Positions 27,484 through 35,148 of a stretch of DNA of 52,636 nucleotides are shown piece after piece; within the stretch, counting starts at the first letter, position 1, and each line of letters begins with the position of its first letter. Source of the stretch: Pseudomonas fontis (lineage in GTDB: Bacteria; Pseudomonadota; Gammaproteobacteria; Pseudomonadales; Pseudomonadaceae); the NCBI RefSeq assembly GCF_028656955.1, contig NZ_JAMDGY010000058.1:1-52636 (forward strand), given 5' to 3'. A model generated the notes under the pieces. It saw only the letters and a list, made by a program, of their open reading frames with translations. It had not been told where the DNA came from and ran no database searches. Both the position numbers and the translations under genes were made by a program.

Positions 27484-27974
27484 ACACATCCCCCAGCGTT
27501 GCGTTTGTCAGCCGCCTGTTTGCGCTGTTCGAACGCATCCCGCACAGCCTGATCGCGTTTCTTGGGCGCTTTTCGATAGCGGCCGTGTTCTGGAAGTCCG
27601 GGCAGACCAAGGTGGAAGGCTTTGCCATCGACCTGTTCAACGGCACCTTCGAGCTGGGTTGGCCGCACCTGAGCAGTTCGGCGGTGTACCTGTTCCAGAA
27701 CGAATACAAGCTGCCGCTGCTGTCGCCGGAACTGGCAGCCCACTTGTCGGCAACGGCGGAACATGTGTTCCCGGTGTTGCTGCTGATCGGCCTGGGGACA
27801 CGCTTTGCCGCCCTGGCGCTGCTGGGGATGACGGCAGTGATCGAGATATTCGTCTACCCCGATGCCTACCCGGTGCACGGGACCTGGGCGGCGGTATTGC
27901 TGTACCTGATTGCCAAGGGGCCGGGGCGCTGGTCGCTGGATCATCTGATTGCGCGGCATTTCAACCGGCCTTAG
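27480..27974 (+). CDS. bufD: DoxX family membrane protein (BufD-like)
   Basis: A 164-residue membrane protein with about four helices (near 20-40, 65-80, 98-118 and 126-148). It contains GRFSIAAVFWKSGQTKVEG and AEHVFPVLLLIGLGTRFAALALLGM, the DoxX fold. DoxX genes close many bufferin operons; the protein may handle redox chemistry or export at the inner membrane, which is not proven. The ATG overlaps the bufC stop. A repeat element of family C follows 13 bases later. Confidence 0.85.
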   Translation: MNTSPSVAFVSRLFALFERIPHSLIAFLGRFSIAAVFWKSGQTKVEGFAIDLFNGTFELGWPHLSSSAVYLFQNEYKLPLLSPELAAHLSATAEHVFPVLLLIGLGTRFAALALLGMTAVIEIFVYPDAYPVHGTWAAVLLYLIAKGPGRWSLDHLIARHFNRP

Positions 27975-27987
27975 CAATACAGTTTTC

Positions 27988-28081
27988 GTAGCCGCTGCCG
28001 GCAGGCTGCGCTGGAGTCCGCAAGGGCTCCCAAAGGCGACGCCTGCCATGCAGGCGAGCGCAGCCTCACGGCAGCGGCTAC
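27988..28081 (-). repeat. 94-base inverted-repeat element, family C
   Basis: Ends GTAGCCGCTGCCG and CGGCAGCGGCTAC are perfect 13-base inverted repeats, and inner GGCTGCGCT/AGCGCAGCC arms extend the pairing. Near-identical elements are at 47181-47274 and 52553-52636 in the opposite orientation. All three are intergenic. It lies between the convergent bufD and LysR genes. Confidence 0.8.
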
Positions 28082-28100
28082 ATAGTGCGGGTGGCAGTAT

Positions 28101-29009
28101 CTACAGCGCCCCCAACACCCGACTACCCCGCTGGAACCAGCGGCTGAGGTAGTCGACCAGCACCTGGACCCTCTTGGGCATCGCCCCCTGATACGGGTGC
28201 ACCAGGAACATCGGTGTGCTGCGCGTCTGGAAATCCCGCAGCAACCATTTCAAGCGCCCATCCGCCAGCTCACTGGCCAGCATGTACGACGGCAGCCGGG
28301 CGATACCGGCATCCAGCAATGCCGCCTTCTTCAGCAAGCTGTAATGGTTGCTGGCAAACGGCCCGGACACCGGCACCCGCAACAACGCATGCTGCTGGTG
28401 GTACAGCCACTCCTCGCGGCCCTGATAGTGGCTGTTGAGCAGGCAGCGGTGCTGGCTCAGGTCTGCCGGCTTTTGCGGCTCACCATAGCGTGCCAGATAC
28501 CCCGGGCTGGCACAGGTCAGCTCCTGCATCGCCAGCAGCGGCCGCGCCACCAGGCGCGCATCGCTCTGCACATCGGTGCGGATCGCCAGGTCGAAGCCAT
28601 CGCCGAGCAAATCGCGATAACCATTGTTCAACTCAAGTTCCACCTGCATGTCCGGATGCGCCAGGGCGAACTCCAGCAGCAAGCCCTCGAAGAACGTCTC
28701 CCCCAGCGAGACCGGCACGCTCATGCGCACCGGGCCGGCCAGTTCATCCTTGAGCATGGCCAGGGTCTGCCGCGCCCCTTCCATCTGCCGCACCAAAGCC
28801 TGCGCCTGCGGCAGCAACATCGCCCCCGCCGCCGTCAGGCTCAGGCGCCGCGTGGTGCGGTGCAACAACTTGACCGAGTGGCTGGCCTCCAGCTGGCTGA
28901 TGCGCTTGGACAACTGGCCCTTGCTCCAGCCCAGCTGCTGCGCAGCCTGGGTGAAGCTGCCCGCATCCATCAACACGGCAAACGCCGCCAGATCGTCCAG
29001 GTCGCTCAT
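28101..29009 (-). CDS. LysR-family transcriptional regulator
   Basis: A 302-residue LysR regulator starting MSDLDDLAAFAVLMDAGSFT. The DNA-binding domain includes QLGWSKGQLSKRISQLEASH and LLHRTTRRLSLT; the effector domain fills the rest. The start at 29009 follows the family pattern rather than the 14-codon upstream extension. It is divergent from the SDR gene at 29117 and probably controls it; only an imperfect dyad is visible in the 107-base gap. Confidence 0.9.
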   Translation of the reverse strand: MSDLDDLAAFAVLMDAGSFTQAAQQLGWSKGQLSKRISQLEASHSVKLLHRTTRRLSLTAAGAMLLPQAQALVRQMEGARQTLAMLKDELAGPVRMSVPVSLGETFFEGLLLEFALAHPDMQVELELNNGYRDLLGDGFDLAIRTDVQSDARLVARPLLAMQELTCASPGYLARYGEPQKPADLSQHRCLLNSHYQGREEWLYHQQHALLRVPVSGPFASNHYSLLKKAALLDAGIARLPSYMLASELADGRLKWLLRDFQTRSTPMFLVHPYQGAMPKRVQVLVDYLSRWFQRGSRVLGAL

Positions 29010-29116
29010 TGGATTGTTTCCATACGAAAACCAAAGGTTGCCTATTAGCACGCTTATCTACGGAAAAATCCACCCTAGACTGGTACGACATTCACCTGAC
29101 CGCAAGGAACTGCCCC

Positions 29117-29716
29117 ATGAAAATCCTCTTGATCGGCGCCAACGGCACCATCGGTTCGGCTGTCGCAACTGAACTGGCTCAGCGTCATGACGTAGTGCAT
29201 ATCGGCCGCAGCAGCGGCGACTTCCAGGTCGACATCAGCGACAGCGCCTCGATCCGCCGCCTGTTCGCCCAAACCGGCCGCTTTGACGCGCTGGTCTGCG
29301 CGGCGGGCAACGTCACCTTCGCCCCGCTCGCCGAGATGACGGAAGAAAGCTTCGCCCTGGGCCTACAAGACAAGCTGATGGGCCAGGTCAACCTGCTGCT
29401 GATCGGCCGCGAGTTCATCAACGATGGCGGCTCGTTCACCTTTACCAGCGGCATTCTCAACCGTGACCCGATCCGCGCAGGTGCCTCCGCCAGCCTGGTC
29501 AATGGCGCGATTGACGCCTTTGTGCGCGCCGCCGCCATCGAGCTGCCACGCGGCATCCGCGTCAACTCGATCAGCCCGACCGTGCTGGTCGAAGCCATGG
29601 AGGGCTACGCCCCGTACTTCCGCGGCTTCAAGCCAGTGCCGGCCGCCGATGTTGCCCTGGCCTACGCCAAGAGCGTCGAAGGCCTGCAGACCGGGCAGAC
29701 CTACCTGGTCGGCTGA
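29117..29716 (+). CDS. SDR-fold protein lacking the catalytic Tyr-Lys pair
   Basis: A 199-residue Rossmann protein with a good cofactor loop GANGTIG (7-13) and CAAGN (61-65). Where classical SDRs have YxxxK, this protein reads ASLVN (Ala125, Asn129), so Tyr and Lys are both missing, although Ser111 (TSG) remains. It may be an atypical SDR or a nucleotide-binding sensor. AAGGA precedes the ATG. It is divergent from the LysR gene. Confidence 0.85.
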   Translation: MKILLIGANGTIGSAVATELAQRHDVVHIGRSSGDFQVDISDSASIRRLFAQTGRFDALVCAAGNVTFAPLAEMTEESFALGLQDKLMGQVNLLLIGREFINDGGSFTFTSGILNRDPIRAGASASLVNGAIDAFVRAAAIELPRGIRVNSISPTVLVEAMEGYAPYFRGFKPVPAADVALAYAKSVEGLQTGQTYLVG

Positions 29717-29786
29717 AACCTTGTGATTGCGCGTCAGCCTGCGTAACGTGGCGGCACTTTCTGATCGAGATTCCGGAGTTCCCTCG

Positions 29787-30458
29787 ATGCGTGCCGCCCC
29801 TTCGCTGTTGCTAGTCGCCCTGCTGCCCCTGTTTGGCGGTTGCCAGATGCTCAACGAAAAGCCGGTGGAGTCCACCGCCGGCCAGACCCGCATGCAGGGC
29901 GAACTCACGGCGGCCGGCGGCCAGTTGCTGTTCAAGCCGTGCAGCGAAACCCGGCGCTTCGCCATCACCGATGGTGGCAGCACCGGCATCCTGCAGGAAG
30001 CCGTGGCGCTGGCAGCCACCCCCGGCCCGCTGTTCGCCGACCTGCGCGGCAACCTGGGCGGCAGCAAGGTTGCCGGCAATGACGGCCAGCTGGATGTGCA
30101 GAAGCTCTACCGCATCGAGCACTCGCACAACGACTGCGGCGACCCGAACTTCAAGCGCCTGACCGTACGCGCCCATGGCAACGAGCCAGACTGGGACCTC
30201 AAGGCCGGCGGCAAAGGCATGGTACTGAGCCGCCCGGGCGTGCCCGAGCTGGCCGTACCCTACCTGGAAGAGCAACTGCCGGACGGGCGCTACACCCTCA
30301 GCACCGAGGCCAACGGCCAGCGCGTCGACCTGTGGGTCGCCCCGCAACGCTGCGTCGACAGCATGACTGGCGCCGTCAGCCACCTGAGTGCCGAGCTGCG
30401 CGTGGACGGCCAGGCGATGCGTGGTTGCGCCTACTTCGGCGGCGCGCGCAACGACTGA
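29787..30458 (+). CDS. Predicted lipoprotein, HslJ/COG3650-like
   Basis: A 223-residue exported protein. The signal MRAAPSLLLVALLPLFGGC ends in a lipobox-like FGGC (Cys19). Later come FKPCSETRRFAITD, HGNEPDWDLKAGGKGMVLSRPG and a C-terminal region with RCVDSMTGAVSHLSAELRVD and AMRGCAYFGG, resembling putative lipoproteins that repeat an HslJ-like beta fold. The start at 29787 has CCGGAG ahead and gives a clean signal peptide, unlike the start 20 codons upstream. Function unknown. Confidence 0.8.
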   Translation: MRAAPSLLLVALLPLFGGCQMLNEKPVESTAGQTRMQGELTAAGGQLLFKPCSETRRFAITDGGSTGILQEAVALAATPGPLFADLRGNLGGSKVAGNDGQLDVQKLYRIEHSHNDCGDPNFKRLTVRAHGNEPDWDLKAGGKGMVLSRPGVPELAVPYLEEQLPDGRYTLSTEANGQRVDLWVAPQRCVDSMTGAVSHLSAELRVDGQAMRGCAYFGGARND

Positions 30459-30565
30459 CCATCGGCAGGCGGCGTTTAAGCTGCCTGCACGGCGTTGAAC
30501 AGCTTATACTTGGCGGTTTGTGCAAAGCCGCCGGCCCATTCATGGCCGGGATACTGGACCCTGTC

Positions 30566-32173
30566 ATGCTACGAATCACTGAACTGAAGTTGCCGCTGGA
30601 CCATCCCGACGAAGCCCTGCGCGAAGCCATCGTGCAGCGCCTGGGGGTCAGCGACGACCAGCTGCTGGACTTCACCCTGTTCAAGCGCAGCTACGATGCC
30701 CGCAAGAAGAACAGCGAAATGCTGTTCATCTACACCATCGACCTGAGCGTGCGCGACGAAGCCGCCGTGCTCGCCAAATTCGCCGACGATCACAACGTCA
30801 ACACCGCCCCGGATGTCAGCTACAAGGTCGTCGGCCATGCGCCCGAAGGCCTGACCGAGCGCCCGGTAGTGGTCGGTTTTGGCCCGTGCGGGATTTTCGC
30901 CGGCCTGTTGCTGGCCCAGATGGGCTTCAAGCCGATCATCCTCGAACGCGGCAAGGAAGTGCGCCAGCGCACCAAGGACACCTGGGGCCTGTGGCGTAAA
31001 AGCGTGCTCAACCCCGAGTCCAACGTGCAGTTTGGCGAAGGCGGTGCCGGGACCTTCTCCGACGGCAAGCTGTACAGCCAGATCAAGGACCCGCAACACC
31101 ACGGCCGCAAGGTGTTGCACGAGTTCGTCAGGGCCGGCGCGCCGGACGAGATTCTCTACGTCAACAAGCCGCACATCGGTACCTTCCGCCTGACCGGCAT
31201 GGTCGAGACCATGCGTGAAGAAATCATTAAGCTGGGCGGCGAAGTACGCTTCGAACAGAAAGTCACCGAACTGCTGATCGACGACGACCAGTTGAACGGT
31301 GTGGTACTGGAAAGCGGCGAGCAGATCGAATCGCGCCACGTGGTCATGGCGCTGGGCCACAGTGCCCGCGACACCTTCCGCATGCTCCACGCCCGTGGCG
31401 TGTTCATGGAAGCCAAGCCGTTCTCCATCGGTTTCCGTATCGAGCACCCGCAATCGCTGATCGACCAGGCGCGCCTGGGCAAGTATGCCGGGCACCCGAA
31501 ACTCGGCGCCGCCGACTACAAGCTGGTGCACCACGCCAAAAACGGTCGCTCGGTGTACAGCTTCTGCATGTGCCCGGGCGGCACGGTAGTGGCCGCGACC
31601 AGCGAGCCAGGTCGTGTGGTCACCAACGGCATGAGCCAGTACTCGCGCAACGAGCGCAACGCCAACTCCGGTATCGTCGTCGGGATCACCCCCGAGCAGG
31701 ACTACCCGGGTGGCCCGCTGGCCGGTATCGAGTTGCAGGAGCGCCTGGAAGCCCACGCCTACGTGCTGGGTGGCAGCAACTATGAAGCGCCGGCGCAACT
31801 GGTCGGTGACTTTGTCGCCGGCAAGCCGTCGACCGCGATTGGCAGTGTCGAGCCGTCGTACAAGCCGGGCGTAAGCCTGGGCGACCTGGCACTGGCCCTG
31901 CCGGACTTCGCCATCGAAGCGATTCGCGAAGCCCTGCCGGCGTTTGATCGGCAGATCAAGGGTTACAACCTGCACGACGCGGTGTTGACCGGCATCGAGA
32001 CGCGGACCTCCTCGCCGCTGCGCATCACCCGTGACGCCAGCTACCAGAGCCTGAACCTCAAGGGCCTGTTCCCGGCAGGTGAAGGCGCCGGCTACGCGGG
32101 CGGGATTCTCTCCGCCGGGGTTGACGGGATCCGCATCGCCGAGGCCGTGGCCAAGAGCATGTTGGGGCTGTAA
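30566..32173 (+). CDS. FAD-dependent oxidoreductase (COG2509-like)
   Basis: A 535-residue flavoprotein. An N-terminal domain of about 95 residues (LRITELKLPLDHPDEALREAI in parts) precedes the FAD-binding GFGPCGIFAG (104-113), then GEGGAGTFSDGKL, GHSARDTF and the C-terminal GEGAGYAGGI that contacts FAD. This is the layout of uncharacterised FAD-dependent dehydrogenases widespread in bacteria. Substrate unknown. The ATG at 30566 is chosen because it gives the conserved N-terminus; the open frame upstream crosses the lipoprotein gene in another frame. A hairpin spans its stop codon. Confidence 0.85.
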   Translation: MLRITELKLPLDHPDEALREAIVQRLGVSDDQLLDFTLFKRSYDARKKNSEMLFIYTIDLSVRDEAAVLAKFADDHNVNTAPDVSYKVVGHAPEGLTERPVVVGFGPCGIFAGLLLAQMGFKPIILERGKEVRQRTKDTWGLWRKSVLNPESNVQFGEGGAGTFSDGKLYSQIKDPQHHGRKVLHEFVRAGAPDEILYVNKPHIGTFRLTGMVETMREEIIKLGGEVRFEQKVTELLIDDDQLNGVVLESGEQIESRHVVMALGHSARDTFRMLHARGVFMEAKPFSIGFRIEHPQSLIDQARLGKYAGHPKLGAADYKLVHHAKNGRSVYSFCMCPGGTVVAATSEPGRVVTNGMSQYSRNERNANSGIVVGITPEQDYPGGPLAGIELQERLEAHAYVLGGSNYEAPAQLVGDFVAGKPSTAIGSVEPSYKPGVSLGDLALALPDFAIEAIREALPAFDRQIKGYNLHDAVLTGIETRTSSPLRITRDASYQSLNLKGLFPAGEGAGYAGGILSAGVDGIRIAEAVAKSMLGL

Positions 32174-32244
32174 GCCCCGCAACGCCGGCAGGCCGGCTCC
32201 CACAATGATTGCCTATGTACAGTGTGGGAGGCGGCCTTGTCGGC
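32164..32244. repeat. Stop-codon hairpin and degenerate REP pair
   Basis: GGGGCT-GTA-AGCCCC (32164-32178) spans the stop codon of the FAD oxidoreductase. It is followed by imperfect family-A arms at 32183-32204 and 32223-32244 (GCCGGCTCCCACA and TGTGGGAGGCGGCC), with several mismatches. A decayed REP copy. Confidence 0.6.
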
Positions 32245-32300
32245 AGTGGCGGCAAGGCAACAGCTTATAACAAAAAAGAATATAACTTTTGTTTTAATGA

Positions 32301-32317
32301 CTAACCGTACGGGTTAG
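32301..32317 (+). promoter_or_regulatory. Leader hairpin upstream of nhaA
   Basis: CTAACC-GTACG-GGTTAG lies 40 bases before the nhaA start and immediately downstream of an AT-rich stretch (32264-32299) that could hold the promoter. Some nhaA genes carry cation-sensing leader RNAs; whether this is one cannot be decided by eye. Confidence 0.35.
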
Positions 32318-32357
32318 GGTGTGCCACCTTTTCTTAAATCAGGATGGAGGAGCAACC

Positions 32358-33539
32358 TTGCCTCTGCGTAGCACTTTCACTCGTTTCTTTCAGTTGGAAG
32401 CTGCCAGCGGTCTGTTATTGATTGCTGCAGCTGCCCTGGCCCTGATCATCAACAACTCGCCGTTGTCGTACTTGTACAACGGCTTGTTGCAGGTTCCAGT
32501 GGTCACCCAGATCGGTGCCTTGGAGATCGCCAAACCCTTGCTGCTGTGGATCAACGACGGCCTGATGGCCCTGTTTTTCCTGTTGATCGGCCTTGAGGTC
32601 AAACGCGAGATCATCGACGGCCACCTGTCCAAACCCTCGCAAATCGTCCTGCCGGGCGCTGCCGCTATTGGTGGCATGGTCGTGCCGGCGTTGATCTACT
32701 GGTTCCTCAACAAGGACAACCCGGCGGCTATCGCCGGCTGGGCCATCCCGATGGCCACCGACATCGCCTTCGCCCTGGGCGTACTGGCGCTGCTGGGCAA
32801 GCGGGTTCCGGTTTCGCTGAAACTGTTCCTGATGACCCTGGCGATCATCGACGACCTGGGCGCGATCATCGTCATCGCCCTGTTCTACTCCGGCACCCTG
32901 TCGAGCCTGTCGCTGATGCTGGCGGCGGCCTGCTTGATAGCGCTGGTGTTGATGAACCGGCTGGGCGTGATCAAGCTTGGGCCGTACATGATCATCGGCC
33001 TGATTCTCTGGGTATGTGTACTCAAGAGCGGCGTGCACGCGACGCTGGCCGGCGTGACCCTGGCCTTGTGCATTCCGATGCGCACCAAGAACGCCGAGCC
33101 ATCGCCATTGATGACCCTCGAGCACGCCCTGCACCCGTGGGTGGCCTACGGCATCCTGCCGCTGTTCGCCTTCGCCAACGCCGGCGTGTCGTTGAGCGGC
33201 GTGACGCTGGAAAGCTTCACCCACCATGTACCGATGGGTATCGCTGCCGGCCTGCTGCTGGGCAAGACGGTCGGGGTGTTTGGCTTGACCTGGCTGGCCG
33301 TCAAGATCGGCATCGCGTCCTTGCCTGCAGGGGCCAACTGGGGTCAGGTGCTGGGGGTCGCGATCCTCTGCGGCATCGGCTTCACCATGAGCCTGTTTGT
33401 CGGTTCGCTGGCCTTCGTGCCGGGTGCCAGTGAATTTGCCGGCATGGACCGCATGGGTATCCTCACCGGGTCGATCCTGGCGGCGGTAATCGGTTATGCA
33501 GTGACGGCACTCGCCAGTCGCAAGCAAGCCACCGCCTGA
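32358..33539 (+). CDS. nhaA: Na+/H+ antiporter NhaA
   Basis: A 393-residue antiporter with about 12 helices. Key features are LEVKREIIDGHLSKP, PMATDIAFALGVLALLG and the ion-binding aspartate pair in LAIIDDLGAI; KSGVHATLAGV and GIGFTMSLFVGSLAF are also typical. It exports Na+ or Li+ in exchange for protons. The start is taken as TTG at 32358 because GGAGGA lies about seven bases ahead and the protein then begins PLRSTFTRFFQLE, as in the family; the in-frame ATG at 32319 falls in the leader. A REP pair follows. Confidence 0.92.
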   Translation: MPLRSTFTRFFQLEAASGLLLIAAAALALIINNSPLSYLYNGLLQVPVVTQIGALEIAKPLLLWINDGLMALFFLLIGLEVKREIIDGHLSKPSQIVLPGAAAIGGMVVPALIYWFLNKDNPAAIAGWAIPMATDIAFALGVLALLGKRVPVSLKLFLMTLAIIDDLGAIIVIALFYSGTLSSLSLMLAAACLIALVLMNRLGVIKLGPYMIIGLILWVCVLKSGVHATLAGVTLALCIPMRTKNAEPSPLMTLEHALHPWVAYGILPLFAFANAGVSLSGVTLESFTHHVPMGIAAGLLLGKTVGVFGLTWLAVKIGIASLPAGANWGQVLGVAILCGIGFTMSLFVGSLAFVPGASEFAGMDRMGILTGSILAAVIGYAVTALASRKQATA

Positions 33540-33556
33540 TTCAAAGGCACAAAACA

Positions 33557-33622
33557 ATCGCGGGACTAGCCCGCTCCCACAAGGTTCTCAATGAACCTGT
33601 GGGAGCGGGCTAGTCCCGCGAT
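33557..33622. repeat. REP-type inverted repeat pair, family B
   Basis: Arms of about 31 bases starting ATCGCGGGACTAGCCCGC pair across a five-base loop with a single unpaired base. It lies between the convergent nhaA and SlyB-like genes and is followed by GTTTTTT, so it could also terminate rightward transcription. Confidence 0.8.
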
Positions 33623-33640
33623 GTTTTTTGCGGCGTTAAA

Positions 33641-34105
33641 TCAGTGAGAAACGCGGCTGGTACCGTTGACGGTCATGATGCGCACGCGCTCGCCGACACG
33701 GAAAATCTCGTTTTCCTGAACTGCCTGCACGTAGGCGCGCATGCTGCCGTCGTCTTCACGCACGGTGATTTCAACACCCTGGGTGCGGGTCAGGCCTTCT
33801 TCGGTTGCCGAGCCCAGCAGGCCGCCGGCTACCGCACCGATCACGGCAGCAACGATGCTGCCCTTGCCACCACCCACGGCACTACCGGCCACGCCGCCGA
33901 CCACGGCACCGGCGCCTGCGCCGATTGGGGTCTTGGTGCCTTCGATTTTCACCGGACGCAAGGATTCGATGGTCCCCATGCGCACGGTCTGCACACGGCG
34001 CGCATCTTCACGGGAATAGGAGTCGCCGGTCAGGCTGGAGGCGCAGCCGCCCAGCAACAACGACATCACGGTGAACGAAGCCACCAGCAGAGCAGATTTA
34101 CGCAT
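33641..34105 (-). CDS. slyB: SlyB/Pcp-type glycine-zipper outer-membrane lipoprotein
   Basis: A 154-residue lipoprotein. The signal ends in LLLGGC (Cys21). A glycine-zipper segment (PIGAGAGAVVGGVAGSAVGG and IVAAVIGAVAGGLLGSATEE, about 61-101) is followed by a beta-rich end, VEITVREDDGSMRAYVQ. This is the SlyB family, linked to outer-membrane integrity and often under PhoP control. GGAG precedes the ATG with eight-base spacing. Confidence 0.9.
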   Translation of the reverse strand: MRKSALLVASFTVMSLLLGGCASSLTGDSYSREDARRVQTVRMGTIESLRPVKIEGTKTPIGAGAGAVVGGVAGSAVGGGKGSIVAAVIGAVAGGLLGSATEEGLTRTQGVEITVREDDGSMRAYVQAVQENEIFRVGERVRIMTVNGTSRVSH

Positions 34106-34252
34106 AGGATCATCTCCAGAAGACAGGGTGTCATTAAACTCCGCGTATTGACGGCTGTCACGGCACGCAAAGTATTAAATTGCTTCCATTCAGCTTCAGT
34201 ACAGTCGGTGCAGCTGCACCTGCTTGCACGTACCTAGCAGACAAGGATAGAC

Positions 34253-34486
34253 ATGGATTACTTCATCATCGCCATCACCACCCTCGCGGGCCTGTATTTT
34301 CATGGCTGGCTGTATGTGCGCATCAAGCGCTGGATGGACCGCGACCTGGCGCTTTCGTTCGCCGGTGACGATGAAGACAAACGCGCGTTCATGCTTGAAC
34401 GTCTGGACAACGCCCGCGCGAAAAAGGTCAAACGAAAGGAACTGGCGGCCTGGCTGGAACGCGCGGCCGCCGAATACGGCGTTTAA
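34253..34486 (+). CDS. Small membrane-anchored hypothetical protein
   Basis: A 77-residue protein with one N-terminal membrane helix (about 3-23) and a highly charged helical cytoplasmic part (DEDKRAFMLERLDNARAKK). AAGGA precedes the ATG. I recognise it only as a conserved small Pseudomonas protein. Its stop overlaps the convergent pdxH stop by four bases. Confidence 0.75.
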   Translation: MDYFIIAITTLAGLYFHGWLYVRIKRWMDRDLALSFAGDDEDKRAFMLERLDNARAKKVKRKELAAWLERAAAEYGV

Positions 34487-35130
34487 GGTGCCAGGCGCTC
34501 GCGCCCCCAGGTGCCCTGCTCCAGGCGGTAGTTCAGGCGGTCATGCAGGCGGCTCGGGCGACCTTGCCAGAACTCGATGCGCTCGGGCAGCAAACGATAG
34601 CCGCCCCAATGCTCCGGGCAGTCTGGCTGAGTATCGCTGAAGCGCTGCTCGGTGGCCTTGAGCAAACCTTCCAACTCACCACGATCAGCAATCACCCGGC
34701 TCTGCGGCGAAGCCCAGGCGCCCAGGCGGCTGCCCAGTGGGCGCACCTGGTAATACGCGTCCGACTCCTGCGCCGTGACCTTGACCACCTGGCCTTCAAT
34801 GCGCACCTGGCGCTCCAGGGTCGGCCAGAAGAAGGTCATTGCCGCGCGCGGGTTGGCCAGCAGATGCTGGCCCTTGGCGCTCTCGTAGTTGGTGAAGAAG
34901 GTGAAGCCCTGCTCATCCAGCCCCTTGAGCAGCAACACCCGGCAATGTGGCCGGCCTTCGCCGTCCACGGTGGCCAGCATCATCGCGTTGGCTTCGACCG
35001 GCGGCTGCTCGGTCTTGACCGCATCGGCGAACCATTGATGGAACAGCGCAAACGGCTCCACCGGCGCCTGGGCTTCGCTCAGGCCATCTCGGGTGTAGTC
35101 GCGGCGCATATCAGCCAGGGTTTGGGTCAT
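34483..35130 (-). CDS. pdxH: Pyridoxamine/pyridoxine 5'-phosphate oxidase PdxH
   Basis: A 215-residue FMN flavoprotein that makes pyridoxal 5'-phosphate in the final step of vitamin B6 synthesis and salvage. It carries the full family pattern: MRRDYTRDGL, MMLATVDGEGRPHCRVLLLKG, FFTNYESAKGQHL, SRLGAWASPQS and the end RIEFWQGRPSRLHDR with YRLEQGTWGRERLAP. AAGGA precedes the ATG. It is followed by the OmpA-tail gene on the same strand upstream. Confidence 0.97.
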   Translation of the reverse strand: MTQTLADMRRDYTRDGLSEAQAPVEPFALFHQWFADAVKTEQPPVEANAMMLATVDGEGRPHCRVLLLKGLDEQGFTFFTNYESAKGQHLLANPRAAMTFFWPTLERQVRIEGQVVKVTAQESDAYYQVRPLGSRLGAWASPQSRVIADRGELEGLLKATEQRFSDTQPDCPEHWGGYRLLPERIEFWQGRPSRLHDRLNYRLEQGTWGRERLAP

Positions 35131-35148
35131 TACAGCGTTCCTTGACGA

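Noticed and set aside
29010..29116. LysR operator in the third LysR/SDR gap
   Set aside because: Only an imperfect ATTAGC/GCTTAT dyad with two mismatched positions was found, too weak to list as a site.
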